Shown here: in pieces, positions 1 through 10,051 of the stretch
Layout: each line of letters opens with the position of its first letter
Position numbering within the stretch: the first letter of the stretch is position 1
Assembly (NCBI GenBank): GCA_002749535.1
Contig: MZZL01000117.1
Location: forward strand, 310,001-374,000
DNA from: Apophysomyces variabilis
Lineage: Eukaryota > Mucoromycota > Mucoromycetes > Mucorales > Mucoraceae
Direction of reading: 5' to 3'
DNA length: 64,000 nucleotides
Notes under the pieces: model-generated
Told to the model about the DNA's origin: nothing
Databases searched by the model: none
Seen by the model: the letters and a program-made list of their open reading frames with translations, nothing else
Program-made: the position numbers and the translations under genes

Positions 1-403
1 CAACAAGAAGACCACCGATAATATCGGGCTTGACCTTGTTAGAGACCAAAAGCTTCTTGCCCTCAGCTAACTTGCTCTTTTGCAAAGCATCTGTGACTTT
101 GTTCAATGTAGTCTTGTCCAAAGGCTAATGATTGAAAACAGACATCATACTGAATAAACCTTTGAACCAAATCAACCCTATTGTTTATAACTTTACCTTT
201 GCAGAAGTGACAACCATGGGCAATTCGTTACGGTGAGCGCTCATCAATTCAGCATAGGCATCCATGATCTTGGTGGTCTGTTCCAAACGACCATTCTCGG
301 CCAAGGTCTCGAACAAGTTGGCGGTCAAGGCGTTGACCTTGCCAGACTTCTCCAACAATGCATAAACACCTTCCATCTTTAACAGTACGCGTCACGGTTG
401 GGT
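1..403 (-). pseudogene. Displaced 3' part of ATP5 (OSCP), truncated and frameshifted
   Basis: Positions 1-403 align base for base with 4357-4759 of the intact ATP5 gene on the same strand. The aligned part covers an exon piece (1-124), the whole intron (125-196, identical) and part of the next exon (197-403). Up to about 372 there are only two substitutions (near 358 and 370). At 377-389 the copy differs and has one extra base relative to 4733-4744, which shifts the frame. All similarity stops at about 404. The 5' half of the gene (mitochondrial leader and first 100 or so residues) is absent, so this copy cannot make OSCP. The copy runs off the left edge of the window, so its 3' end is not visible. 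Near-perfect intron identity means the duplication is recent or kept uniform by gene conversion. Confidence 0.9.
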
Positions 404-718
404 CAAAAGATTTCCCTTGTCTACTATTAATTATAACAGCGACATCCTTGTGCTGTTACGTATATTATAGGGGAAAGGGATGTGCTGGGTAATGTGATGT
501 CTATGGTCAGCTTTATTTCTTTGTTTTTTGATAGGAGTAAAGGATTCAGAAACAGTGATAAGTTGACAGCGCAGTTCAAAAAAATTGTGTTAAACAGACA
601 AAAAGATCACATGAAAGGATACCGAGCAAAGTTGTATGTATGAGCCAGGTCAAATCCACGCATCATCCAAGGAGAGGTGTCAGATAACCAAACGCTTGCC
701 GGAGAAGGCTTTGGGAGC

Positions 719-1215
719 TATGTAGACCTACCTAAAATGTTAGTAATCATAAAGAGTGTGGACTAGAGGAAATTGCAAGAATGGCCAGCGCTTGAAATCC
801 CATCTAAGGCCGCCAGATGCCGCCAGATGCCAGGGGCTGTCTTAGGCGACTGTCTTAAACGGACTCTCAGAATGGGGCATCTCGAGTAACATAGCCACCA
901 AAAAACATTAACCTGGAAGACGCCAGATGCCGTCAGATGCCAGTGGCTGTCTTAAACGGCTGTCTTAAGCGGCAACCAAACTTTTTTTGGCTCCTTTCAT
1001 GATTAACCGAATTCATAACTACTTTTGTCTGCAGACTACCGAAAATATATGATATTTGAATTTGACGGCTATGTAAACATACCGAAAATGTTTAGTAATT
1101 ACAAAGAATGGTGGCTTGAGAAAATCTCGTTTGAAATCCCATCTAAGGCCCCCAGATGCCAGTGGCTGTCTTGAAACGATGATCAAACGTTCTTTACTCC
1201 TTGTATTATTATCCA
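719..1215. repeat. Diverged direct repeats around GCCAGATGCC motifs
   Basis: Two copies of a unit of about 120-140 bp can be read, from about 719 and from about 1069. Each starts TATGTA-A/G-AC, continues with an AAAATGTT-AGTAAT block, and then has TGAAATCCCATCTAAGGC, one to two CCAGATGCC motifs and GGCTGTCTT. A third partial copy lies at about 917-1000 (CGCCAGATGCC, then GGCTGTCTTAAACGG and a second GCTGTCTTAAGCGG). Inside the first unit GCCGCCAGAT is tandemly repeated. I see no open frame and no clear terminal inverted repeats. The block lies between the displaced ATP5 end and the nuclease-like gene. It could be a degenerate non-autonomous repeat. Confidence 0.6.
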
Positions 1216-1384
1216 AATTGATAAGTATACTTTGCACACATTTGAAGAGGCCACGTTTGGAATACAGCTGAGTAGAGTTTATTGTTGATGGCGCATCTGA
1301 TTTTCGGAATTCAAATACGCCACTCAGTGGGCTGTTCTGCAGCTCGCATTAACTGGCATTTCTCTACCTTCTAGCTACCCTATA

Positions 1385-3665
1385 ATGCACTATAAGGAAG
1401 GTTCGTTTAATGGGAAAGCCTTTTCATGTATACGGGCTTATTTCGTACCTGTTGTAGCATTTACAGCTTATGCCAACGCTTGTTTCGAAGAGGGGCGCAC
1501 TGTGAAGCTATCCGCAGCTCTGAAAGCCATTGATTCTACTGTCGTTTCTGAATCACCGACTGTCACCGAACTTGAGGATTTGAAAAATGGTTGGCAAAGC
1601 CGTCTAGCTTTTACATATCACGGTATTAAGAAAGATTTTCCTATTCAAAGCGATGTAGCAAGGGTACGTGCTAGCCGGGTTTTTTGACCTCTGTGTTAAA
1701 GTTCTCCACGTAGATAGAGTACGACGTATCGCAGGACGAATGGATAAAACTCTACTCACGGGTCGTCGAGGTAATTATGCTTATATAGTAGCTAAGCATA
1801 GATTTATTGACCATAGTGCTTTGCCAGAATGAGATTTTGAATGATAAGAAGCTGGCACAGGTGGGCTGACTCCGCACGACCTCGACACTGTACAAAAGTG
1901 CAAGCGAAGACTTTGGACGTGAGATTTTACAAGAAGCATGTGAGTATGAATAGGTTTTGCGTAGTCCGCGAAAAGAAAATTCTAACTTAGCCATGTTTCT
2001 GATAGCAAATAATGGTCAAACATTGGATTGGCAGATTGCAGTCGAAGACGATGGCATTGAAGGTCTTCAACCTCCAACAGAAGAAGCTACCCCCGAAAAA
2101 TTTTAGAAGCACGGTTTTCGAAACTGGGTACAAATCCGTAAGTGGATTATTCTTTGATTGAGAGTAGCTAACTAACGTCCTCATCCTTCCCCTGTTTCTT
2201 TTGTTCTGCAGTTTAGACGCCAACTCTCCTTCGAATCGCTCGCTAAACTCAATACTATGGCGCGTCGGACGAAACCAGCGTCACTGGGAGACTGGGTTGA
2301 TATGTTCTCTGTCTCACTTATCAACTCAGATCTATCAAAAGCAAGAAAGGAAGTCCTGAAGTACGTTTGTATTGGCTATACGTGATTTGTGTTTGCTGAA
2401 GATCAAAAGGCTCTCACTTTCAAGAATTGTATATCTGATAGGAGGGGAATCAATACACTTGTATGAAAACTTCTTTTGCGACAAGACATCCATCCAAAAC
2501 AAGTGGCTGGAGGCAAAGAGCCAGAAACCAGAGCTTGGGCGAGGAATGACGAACAACATGCATGACGTTCTTGACGAGATCATAAAGGTAAGGAAATTCT
2601 AGTGGTTGGGGTCACTGAACCATTCGCATCTTTTCATTGTGCAGAGGGCAGCTGTGGGCAAACTAGAGGCTAGGAAGCTCGTCTGCCAAAAGAAACTGCA
2701 GGTGCTCGATACGGGTGTGAACGACAATGAGCTTTTGCAGATGCTCGACATCATGGATACTGTTATTGCGGATCTACCGGATGATAATGAAATACAATCT
2801 CGCCGTGCAACAAAAAAAAGCGAGCTTACTCATTATCGGCACGTTGCGAAGTTGTTAGACATCATGTTTCGCGACACTAACTTTGATATGGAAGAGTAAG
2901 CCACTTAATAGACATACTATGTGTAGAACATATATGCTTCTTGATTGTAGTAATGATTATAAATTAGTGGAGAGACATGCAGCAAGGCGACGAAGGCTGC
3001 TCGGCAATACAACATGAACATGTGCGGCGATAACGAGCAAAAGCAAACCGTGATTGGCCGCAGGATAGACCTCCTCATAAGCAAGATGGCGATTGAGCTA
3101 GGCTCTTCAGAATGGAAGAAGGAGAACGTAGCATCAAGCGTGGGCCGGCAGCAGCAGATCAAGAATGTACGGACAAACAAGGCGATTTTACGAGCGCTAG
3201 AAAGAATGCCAGTCGATGACGACAAACGCGAGGAACTATTTGTGCTCGGTATGGATTGGTTAGGTAAAGGCACACTGCAGTAGAGTACGTGTTATGGAAT
3301 TAGGCTAATCTGCGACATATGTAGGCTCGCTCTGATATATGATAGCCATAAAACAGTTCGATTCTGCATATGTTGCCTATTTCATGGGAGACCTAATCCT
3401 ACCCCCGACCCTTAGTAATCTCGGTGACTTTAAACAAACGTTGGACCTTTTATTTGCTGTCAAGCATCACCACATAAAACTGGAGAAGATCGTGGAGCCG
3501 GCGTATCGCCGAAAAAAAGCGCAATCAGTATTACAACACTATCGATCACCGGCAATACCGAAAAGGGACTTGAGCCCTGACACGTTCTTCACGCCAGTTA
3601 AGAAGCAACGCGTTAGGAAGGTTTTCGAGGAGGAGGAGGAGGAGGACGTCGATGAAGAAGCTTAA
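1385..3665 (+). CDS. Lineage-specific family protein with putative PD-(D/E)XK nuclease-like core
   Basis: Ten exons join without a stop: 1385-1663, 1714-1770, 1828-1860, 1910-1939, 2006-2137, 2212-2360, 2410-2587, 2645-2895, 2968-3263, 3346-3665 (about 574 aa). The splice choice around 1860-2006 is the weakest. The C-terminal third has GETCSKATK (372-380), IGRRIDLLIS (399-408) and SSEWKKE (416-422), then an amphipathic Gln-rich helix. Asp404 followed by Glu418-x-Lys420 fits the D...(D/E)xK arrangement of restriction-like nucleases, but this is my inference. The end is acidic (EEEEEEDVDEE) after a KKQR basic patch, suggesting a nuclear protein. I remember similar sequences as a large, unnamed family in Mucoromycota. 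It lies between two copies of the ATP5 3' end, with repeats 170 bp upstream. Reactions and partners are unknown. Confidence 0.68.
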
Positions 3666-4228
3666 ATCATAATTACTGTATTCACAATCACGTTCATATG
3701 CGCTATCCAGGAATGAGATCCAAAGTCCACGCTTAATTGTTTGGAAGCCAGATCACATAGTCAATGATTTACTGTCAGCAAGATGGGGACAGAACCAGGT
3801 TCTTTGATCAATGCGGGATATTGCTTACAAAGTCTGTTTCTGGTCGAGGTCGCGTACGTCTGAAAGCCTAAATCGTTCTGTCGGACAACATAGTAGTATC
3901 GCATACGTCCCGTTTCACTAATGCTTCAATTTGAAGAAAAGAAAGACTTCAGATCGCACTAATGCCACCCGTTTCTCTGTTTCACTCCGCCATTCGCCTA
4001 GTACACTGTACGGACATGCTAGGATCACCGGTCACCCTATACTATATAGATTTCGTAATACATGTTGCCAAAGCGAAATATTGTTTGGAAAAGAACTCTG
4101 CGGTAATTTACGAACAATGCGCTAAACGGGCAACTCTACAAGTTTCAAATTTCGATCAAAGATGAATTGCATGGAATGGTTTAATGATTGGGCTGAAAGA
4201 TATCATTCTTTTTTCTTTATTTCGTTGT
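3666..4228. other. Convergent intergenic spacer
   Basis: The 563 bp between the stop codons of the nuclease-like gene (+) and ATP5 (-) hold only short overlapping frames (for example 3931-4165) without splice support or recognisable motifs. No RNA gene or mobile element was seen. Confidence 0.6.
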
Positions 4229-5117
4229 TTAGACAGAATCTAAGGAGAATTTAAGTAAAACAACCTTTCCAATAACAATTCACTTACCGGTAACAAGCTT
4301 GTTCAATTTGGCCAATTTGGTGGAAACAGTCAAGTCAATGCTCTTCTCACCAATCTCAACAAGAAGACCACCGATAATATCGGGCTTGACCTTGTTAGAG
4401 ACCAAAAGCTTCTTGCCCTCAGCTAACTTGCTCTTTTGCAAAGCATCTGTGACTTTGTTCAATGTAGTCTTGTCCAAAGGCTAATGATTGAAAACAGACA
4501 TCATACTGAATAAACCTTTGAACCAAATCAACCCTATTGTTTATAACTTTACCTTTGCAGAAGTGACAACCATGGGCAATTCGTTACGGTGAGCGCTCAT
4601 CAATTCAGCATAGGCATCCATGATCTTGGTGGTCTGTTCCAAACGACCATTCTCGGCCAAGGTCTCGAACAAGTTGGCGGTCAAGGCGTTGACCTTGCCA
4701 GACTTCTTCAACAATGCATGAACACCTTCCATTTTCGCAGCACGCGTGACGGTTGGGTTCTCCAAGAAATCTTGGATAGCCTTTTCTTCACTGACGATCG
4801 TCTGGAGTTGCTTCAAGTCCTTTTCAACAGCCTCCAGCGCGTTTTGACGCACAGCAGCAGTGTACAAGGCGGTGGCATAACGACCATCAAGACCGTAGAG
4901 AGTGACAGGTGCCTATAAAGTAAAAAAAGCATGAGCGTCTTTGACTCGTGTATATGACTTTCATTTAGCGGGACAGTGTACCTTGATGTGGGTAGCAGCT
5001 GCAGCATAACCGCGAGCCAACTATCACGTAAGTTTCAGTACATTTCGAGTACATAGCTGTTGCCATGACTAGTACCTTAGGAACGGCAGTAGTCAAGCGT
5101 GTGAATCTAGAAGCCAT
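4229..5117 (-). CDS. ATP5: ATP synthase subunit 5 / OSCP, mitochondrial
   Basis: Oligomycin-sensitivity-conferring protein is the peripheral-stalk subunit linking the F1 head to the membrane part of mitochondrial ATP synthase. Exons on the minus strand: 5076-5117, 4982-5020, 4553-4912, 4288-4480, 4229-4239 (214 aa, close to the yeast length of about 212). The protein starts MASRFTRLTTAVPK, a basic mitochondrial leader, then LARGYAAAATHIK. The body has LYTAAVRQNALEAVEKDL and ends KLNKLV-TDSV, matching the family end. The last exon is only 11 nt (ATTCTGTCTAA after CTTAG). Without it the frame would run through a GTAAGT donor and end in TGK. The 3' half (4357-4759) is duplicated at 1-403. The start at 5117 is the only ATG giving the leader. 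Confidence 0.95.
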
Positions 5118-5620
5118 GGCAAGTACCAACGAGGGTCTGCAGCCCAAAAAAAAAAATTTCGTGTTTTTGGGCGGGGAAAGCGATCCACAGTAGGAGTGTG
5201 TGACTGACTGCGATTCGAGGATGCAGACAGCTTCAAATGCTGTGTACGTAACGCCTGAAACTTGCTTATCGGCAAGGATACGTTTTCTAGCATTAATACC
5301 ATGATTCTTCCTGCGATTATAGGCGTCAGTTATGCATAAACCATAATATAGTTCGCCGATTCGTTAGATGCAATAGTGAGAAGTGCAAGCATTGTGTTCG
5401 TGGTAACACCTGCCTGCCATATCAATATAAGCAACAAGCAGAAAAAGGATTTCTTCTCTCGGGAAATATCGATATCAACATTCGGCCAAATTGAACTGTA
5501 TACCCTAACTGATATGCAACGAAACTTTGCTGTTGCTTACAAATGCGGGCATCGGTCTCTAGAAACTCATCTGTCGGCAAGTCATTGACATTAAAGCTAT
5601 CATTAAGAAAGAGAGGTTCA

Positions 5621-6164
5621 TCAACAGTCAGATCTGCCGCATAGCGTGCAGTGTACATTCAAGGCCTCTTTCTTTAGTTTGCTAAAAGCGATAATATCCT
5701 GTGTTTCTCCCCCATCTCCAATGCACTGGTCTTGGGCACAGGTTTTTTTTTTAAGTTGCCGCTCACTTCGAAAAATGTGCGTGAAAGTATCAGAATACTT
5801 TTGTTTGCTGTCGCTATATGGTTTCGAATGAGCCAATGGGATAAACTCCCTACTGAGCTCTTTTTCTTCCTCAATGGTTGCGGCTTGATCAGCGCCAACC
5901 GCGTACAAGTTAATAATTTGTGTGGAAATTTCGCCTACTTTGCCGTATATGTTCGTAACAATGAATTTACAGCTTTGCGTTGTCGCTCAATCGTGCAAAT
6001 CTCCTCAAATATCAGCAATAGCGAGAAGAAAACGAATGTCTATAGTATCTTTCATCAATACTATTGTTTCCCTTATAGCTTGTATCACGCCTGGCTCGAC
6101 TCCTACTATAGGGGTTTGTTGAGGATGTAGAACACGGGTAACTGTTATGGCTTCATCACAAGCT
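5621..6164 (-). pseudogene. Decayed coding remnant of unknown identity
   Basis: One minus-strand frame reads as protein-like sequence from about 6164 to 5621 (TPIVGVEPGVIQAIRET ... VGADQAATIEEEKELSREF). It is interrupted by two TGA codons five codons apart (5987-5989 and 6005-6007). Both could derive from CGA by C-to-T change. A second frame (about 5450-5650, VDEPLFLNDSFNVNDLPTDEF) seems to continue it, so a frameshift near 5645 is likely. No intron with good consensus removes the stops and there is no good start codon. I do not recognise the family. It could also be a real gene with introns I failed to see. Confidence 0.35.
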
Positions 6165-7394
6165 TAAAACGATTGACAACCTCATGCAGTGACTTGACAC
6201 TTCTTTTTCATTTTCTTGTATTATTTACAATTCTCGCTCGATCTGATCCTCAATTATCTACTTGTCTGTATCGGACTTGATCCTCAGAGATATTGCCCTT
6301 TGCTTAATTGACTCTAATGAATAATATCCGTTGAGAACTTGGTCTGTTTCAGAACAACTGTAAGATCCTTCGGTTCGTTCTTTTGAAGGTGTTGGTGTCG
6401 GTAAGCTCGCTATCACATTTCAACAATGCTCGCCAAAAACTTTCTGAAATGTTTCATCGTTTTTGCGTCAGCGAGGTAAACCTAGGGCATCAAAATCCAA
6501 AGCTACAATGGTGCGCTAGGTGATGCATTTGAATTGTTAATGCCTGTCTAATTTTTGTTGGTCATTTAATCAGAGAAGCATTTTAAGCGGCGCGAAAAAT
6601 TCATGCGCGGTTTGAATTTTAAACAATACTCCTTGCCACTTGCAGGATGATTTTCCTACCTTTGCGCGCCTTCATTCGAATCAACCTATCTATCACATAT
6701 AAGTAAACTGCTCATTAACTGATACCAATAAAACAGAAAATATAACAGAGACGTGTAGGGGCTGGTTTGTTGCACAGACCCATTATGCCCGTCTTGGTTA
6801 GGGAGCGCAAGCATGATTCTGCTTTACAAACAAATCACGGACTAGTCATACAAAGTTATTTGTGTGTCATAAGGTAATTGTCCTAGGAATTGATACTACA
6901 AGTATATGTTTATTGTTTTGTTCTTTAGACAAAGAAGTTTAAGTATGGCCAGCAGGTCTATATCTGCATCTAAACATGTTCTTACCCCACTTTTGGGTCG
7001 CAAAGCAGAGGGGAAAACAGTGGGTAAACAAGCAAGCATGCCTAGTGCGACATATGCCATAGATGAGAAGTTCTACGCAGGAAGGATTCTATTGTTTAAA
7101 ACTATTACTTTCAATTGGTATGGTAAGACAGGAAGCCGTACATGACGAGTATTCGGCACGATGCACTCATTGAGTGGCTATACAATGTTCGCTGTCTCCA
7201 CACTGCAGGACGTTCATACCAAAGCTGCATTAGAGCAAAAGAATACATTCTTTCCATGCATTCAATCAACGCTCACCCCTCACTAAAGTGTTTCAGGATT
7301 AAAGCGTAAAATCTATCCAATGAATACTGACGAATCATGCTGAAATGCTACACATACGGGCCGCGTGTGAATCAAATTCAAGGGAATAAAAACA
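6165..7394. other. Intergenic region
   Basis: About 1.2 kb with no supported gene. A 79-codon frame at 6906-7145 lacks splice context, homology and typical composition. The right end is the likely promoter of the zinc-knuckle gene. Confidence 0.5.
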
Positions 7395-7403
7395 TATATA
7401 AAT
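7395..7403 (+). promoter_or_regulatory. TATA-like box before zinc-knuckle gene
   Basis: TATATAAAT lies 78 bp before the ATG at 7481. A CT-rich stretch (about 7405-7472) follows, as is common in fungal promoters and leaders. This is assigned by sequence and position only. Confidence 0.45.
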
Positions 7404-7480
7404 CTATTCTCTCTCAAACTTTGTTTCCTCAAATTCTTTCTCTTTTTTCTCTTCCCCAATTCTTTCTTTTCCTGACAAAC

Positions 7481-7903
7481 ATGGATACTCAGTTTGCTGG
7501 TAGTAATACAGAACAAGACAATAATAACTATGTGGACTCGGACCTGGTGGTCTTGAACGGATTTGGGTTCTGCGCGCGGCACGGGCTTGAGTATTGTGAA
7601 AAATGCCCTACGGATAATCGTATGACGAATAACATGCATGTGGACGGCTTCCTTCACGAGAAACTCACTGAAGAAGAACTGGAAGCAAAGTGGGCAGGTG
7701 ATGATCGTGCCCCGTTCTCGGTTACTGGTCAATGGACACGTCTATCCAATGGGAAGCCAGGATGTACCACTCACAAGGAAGTGGCGTGCGCCGAATGCTT
7801 TAACTGGGGCGACAAGATCCTGACAGATATCCTGGGTGGCAAGCGTATGCGCAGAACAGCTAGAAAGGCGAGAAAAGGTAGCAAGAGTCAGACCTCTGAA
7901 TGA
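7481..7903 (+). CDS. Small protein with two CHCC zinc-knuckle motifs
   Basis: Intronless, 140 aa. Two copies of the same metal-binding spacing C-x2-H-x4-C-x2-C are visible: CARHGLEYCEKC at about residues 31-42 and CTTHKEVACAEC at about 99-110. They are joined by an acidic linker ending in a tryptophan-containing stretch (KWAGDD). The tail is strongly basic (GGKRMRRTARKARKGSK), suggesting nucleic-acid or nuclear binding. I believe similar short proteins are conserved and uncharacterised in fungi. No function is known to me. The ATG at 7481 was chosen because it follows a TATA box and pyrimidine-rich leader; the open frame upstream has no better ATG. AATAAAG follows near 7963. Confidence 0.85.
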   Translation: MDTQFAGSNTEQDNNNYVDSDLVVLNGFGFCARHGLEYCEKCPTDNRMTNNMHVDGFLHEKLTEEELEAKWAGDDRAPFSVTGQWTRLSNGKPGCTTHKEVACAECFNWGDKILTDILGGKRMRRTARKARKGSKSQTSE

Positions 7904-8075
7904 TGACTCTATGTGTATATCTGTGTAGAAGTGTGTGATGTAAACATGTGTGTGTGGCTAAAATAAAGAAATCGGGTTTTGTCATGTTTGTGTTCCTTGT
8001 GCCGTTGGCTGTGGCGCGCATGACTGGGAGTTCAAATAGAACGAAGATAATGTTTGTACCACATTGATCGTTTCA

Positions 8076-9910
8076 ATGGAGTCAAGCCAAGAATCTACCA
8101 CGGTGAGCATCACCAAGTCCTCATCGACGCCTACCAACAGTGGTGAACCTGTTCGTCGCCGGGACCGACTACGCGAGATTGCGACGCGCTCCACCACCTT
8201 GGTCCTGAAGGAATTCCATAGACTGTATTCGAATTCTAGTGCTCCCACGCCAAGACAGGTCGATCGGAGCATCACTACCCCAGTAAAGAGGACAGACAGT
8301 CAGACCATTGACGAGATTCTCGAAACTAGCCAGCCGGATACTGTCAAACCTCAGTGCATGCTATTTCCCACCTATGGATGCCAGACGGAAGTTGATGGCA
8401 ACATGCGATGGAAGGTTGAAATTGCCGGTTGGACTTTTGCTATTCCCGGTTCTACCCGACTGGAAAGGTTTCTATTAGGTAAACATTGTTAGACCTATGT
8501 CGAATATGATGCTCAATTCCGTCCTGTTTTTCTGCTTTATCCGTAGCGGCGGGACGTACTTATGGTGGCTTCATGGCTAATTCGGCCGAAGATACCCATT
8601 TTACTTCGTTACTAAATCAGTTCCGTTGTCACACCATGAAGGAAATCGACGTTAATATTCGCTTGGGTGCAAGAATACTGGAAAAAATCCAAAAGCAGGA
8701 TGACCTGGAACATAAACAACAGCATGACGATATGATCACAACTTTGATCAATTCTGGTCCCAACGGACGCTTCGAGCACACGCTTTTGCTGGATCCTACG
8801 GAAATCCAAAGGTGGATTCACGGCAAGACACTTAAGCTGGAAGCCCTGTTTGACGGCATCGGTAATGAAATCCTCTTGATTTAAACCCTCTTACATCCCT
8901 TTCCCTGCATATAGAGTCACCTTATCCGGGATTCGTTGATCTTATTCCACCCACTGGAATCTCTATTATATCCGTACGTCTTTTTCTCTTCTATATGTGT
9001 GTATGCTCATTGCTAGTGTATATTAGGATATCGATGATACTATCAAGATCACAGACGTGCCAGATGGAAGCGATGCAATTCTTCGAAACACGTTCTTCCG
9101 CAAGGCTAGAGAAGTCCCAGGGATGTCGGATGTTTATAGAAAATGGGCAGAACAAGGTGCTCGTGTCCACTACGTCTCCAACGGTCCCTGGCAGGTGCTA
9201 CCAGCCCTAGAAGAATTCTTCAAGGACACCAATTTTCCGAAAGGAAGTATGCATCTCCGTGTTATCACCACGCAAGATCTGCTACGTGGTAAACCAAAGC
9301 AGCATAAACTAGAAGTGATTCCCAAGATTTTCGAGGTAACAAAGTCATTCTGTTTCTACATCTAGTTTTTAACCGGGTTCCCAGGATTTTCCTAAGCGCA
9401 AATTCATCCTTGTCGGGGATTCCGGTGAATATGATCCCGAAATGTACAGTGATATTGTCCTTGTCGGTTTACACGCTAATCTATTTCTTTTCTAGATACC
9501 AGGAGATCTATGCAAGATTCCCTCATCAGGTAGCCAAGATCTTTATTCATGACGTGACCAGCGAACGGGCCATAGATCAAGATCGTCGTCAACGTGATCG
9601 GGATGCATCGGACAGTTACTACAACACTCTTCGTAAATTCCTGATCAAAGAAGAGTCCCATCTTCTTCGACGTTCCAATACCGCCACTCATACAGCCATG
9701 GATGCCATGACGCACACAGAGATGCCAAACGAACAGGAAGCTGCCCTTGATCCTGAAGTTCCACCTGCAACCAAACTGGAGTTATTCCAGCAAAGAATGG
9801 AGCGTGTTTCGGCTGGTATGCCTGAAGGGATGTTTACAGTGTTTAAACTTGCTTCGCAGTTATTGACAGTAAGTGAGCAAAAAGTAATAGAGGATGTAGT
9901 TGACATCTGA
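8076..9910 (+). CDS. APP1: APP1-type phosphatidate phosphatase (Mg2+-dependent)
   Basis: App1 proteins dephosphorylate phosphatidic acid to diacylglycerol; yeast App1 acts at cortical actin patches in endocytosis. Six exons: 8076-8478, 8547-8861, 8915-8973, 9027-9335, 9385-9443, 9496-9910 (519 aa). The haloacid-dehalogenase nucleophile motif DIDDT lies at residues 260-264 and starts an exon. The second catalytic block GDSGEYDPEIY (373-383) spans the exon 5/6 join, which confirms that splice. The N-terminal part carries AAGRTYGGFMANS. The catalytic part has VHYVSNGPWQVLPAL, typical of the family. The C-terminus lacks the long proline-rich tail of yeast App1. The gene is convergent with NAA30, 141 bp apart. 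Confidence 0.93.
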
Positions 9911-10051
9911 ATTAGGATCCTGTTATGGCAGAAGAATTTCTCGTTGCTAACCAAAGTGAACTTGGCATTTAGATAGACATACCAATGATAAATTTCTTTT
10001 CTTCCTATGTCTCTCTTGCCTTGTTCTTCGTGTTCTTGGAATTTCCTTTAT

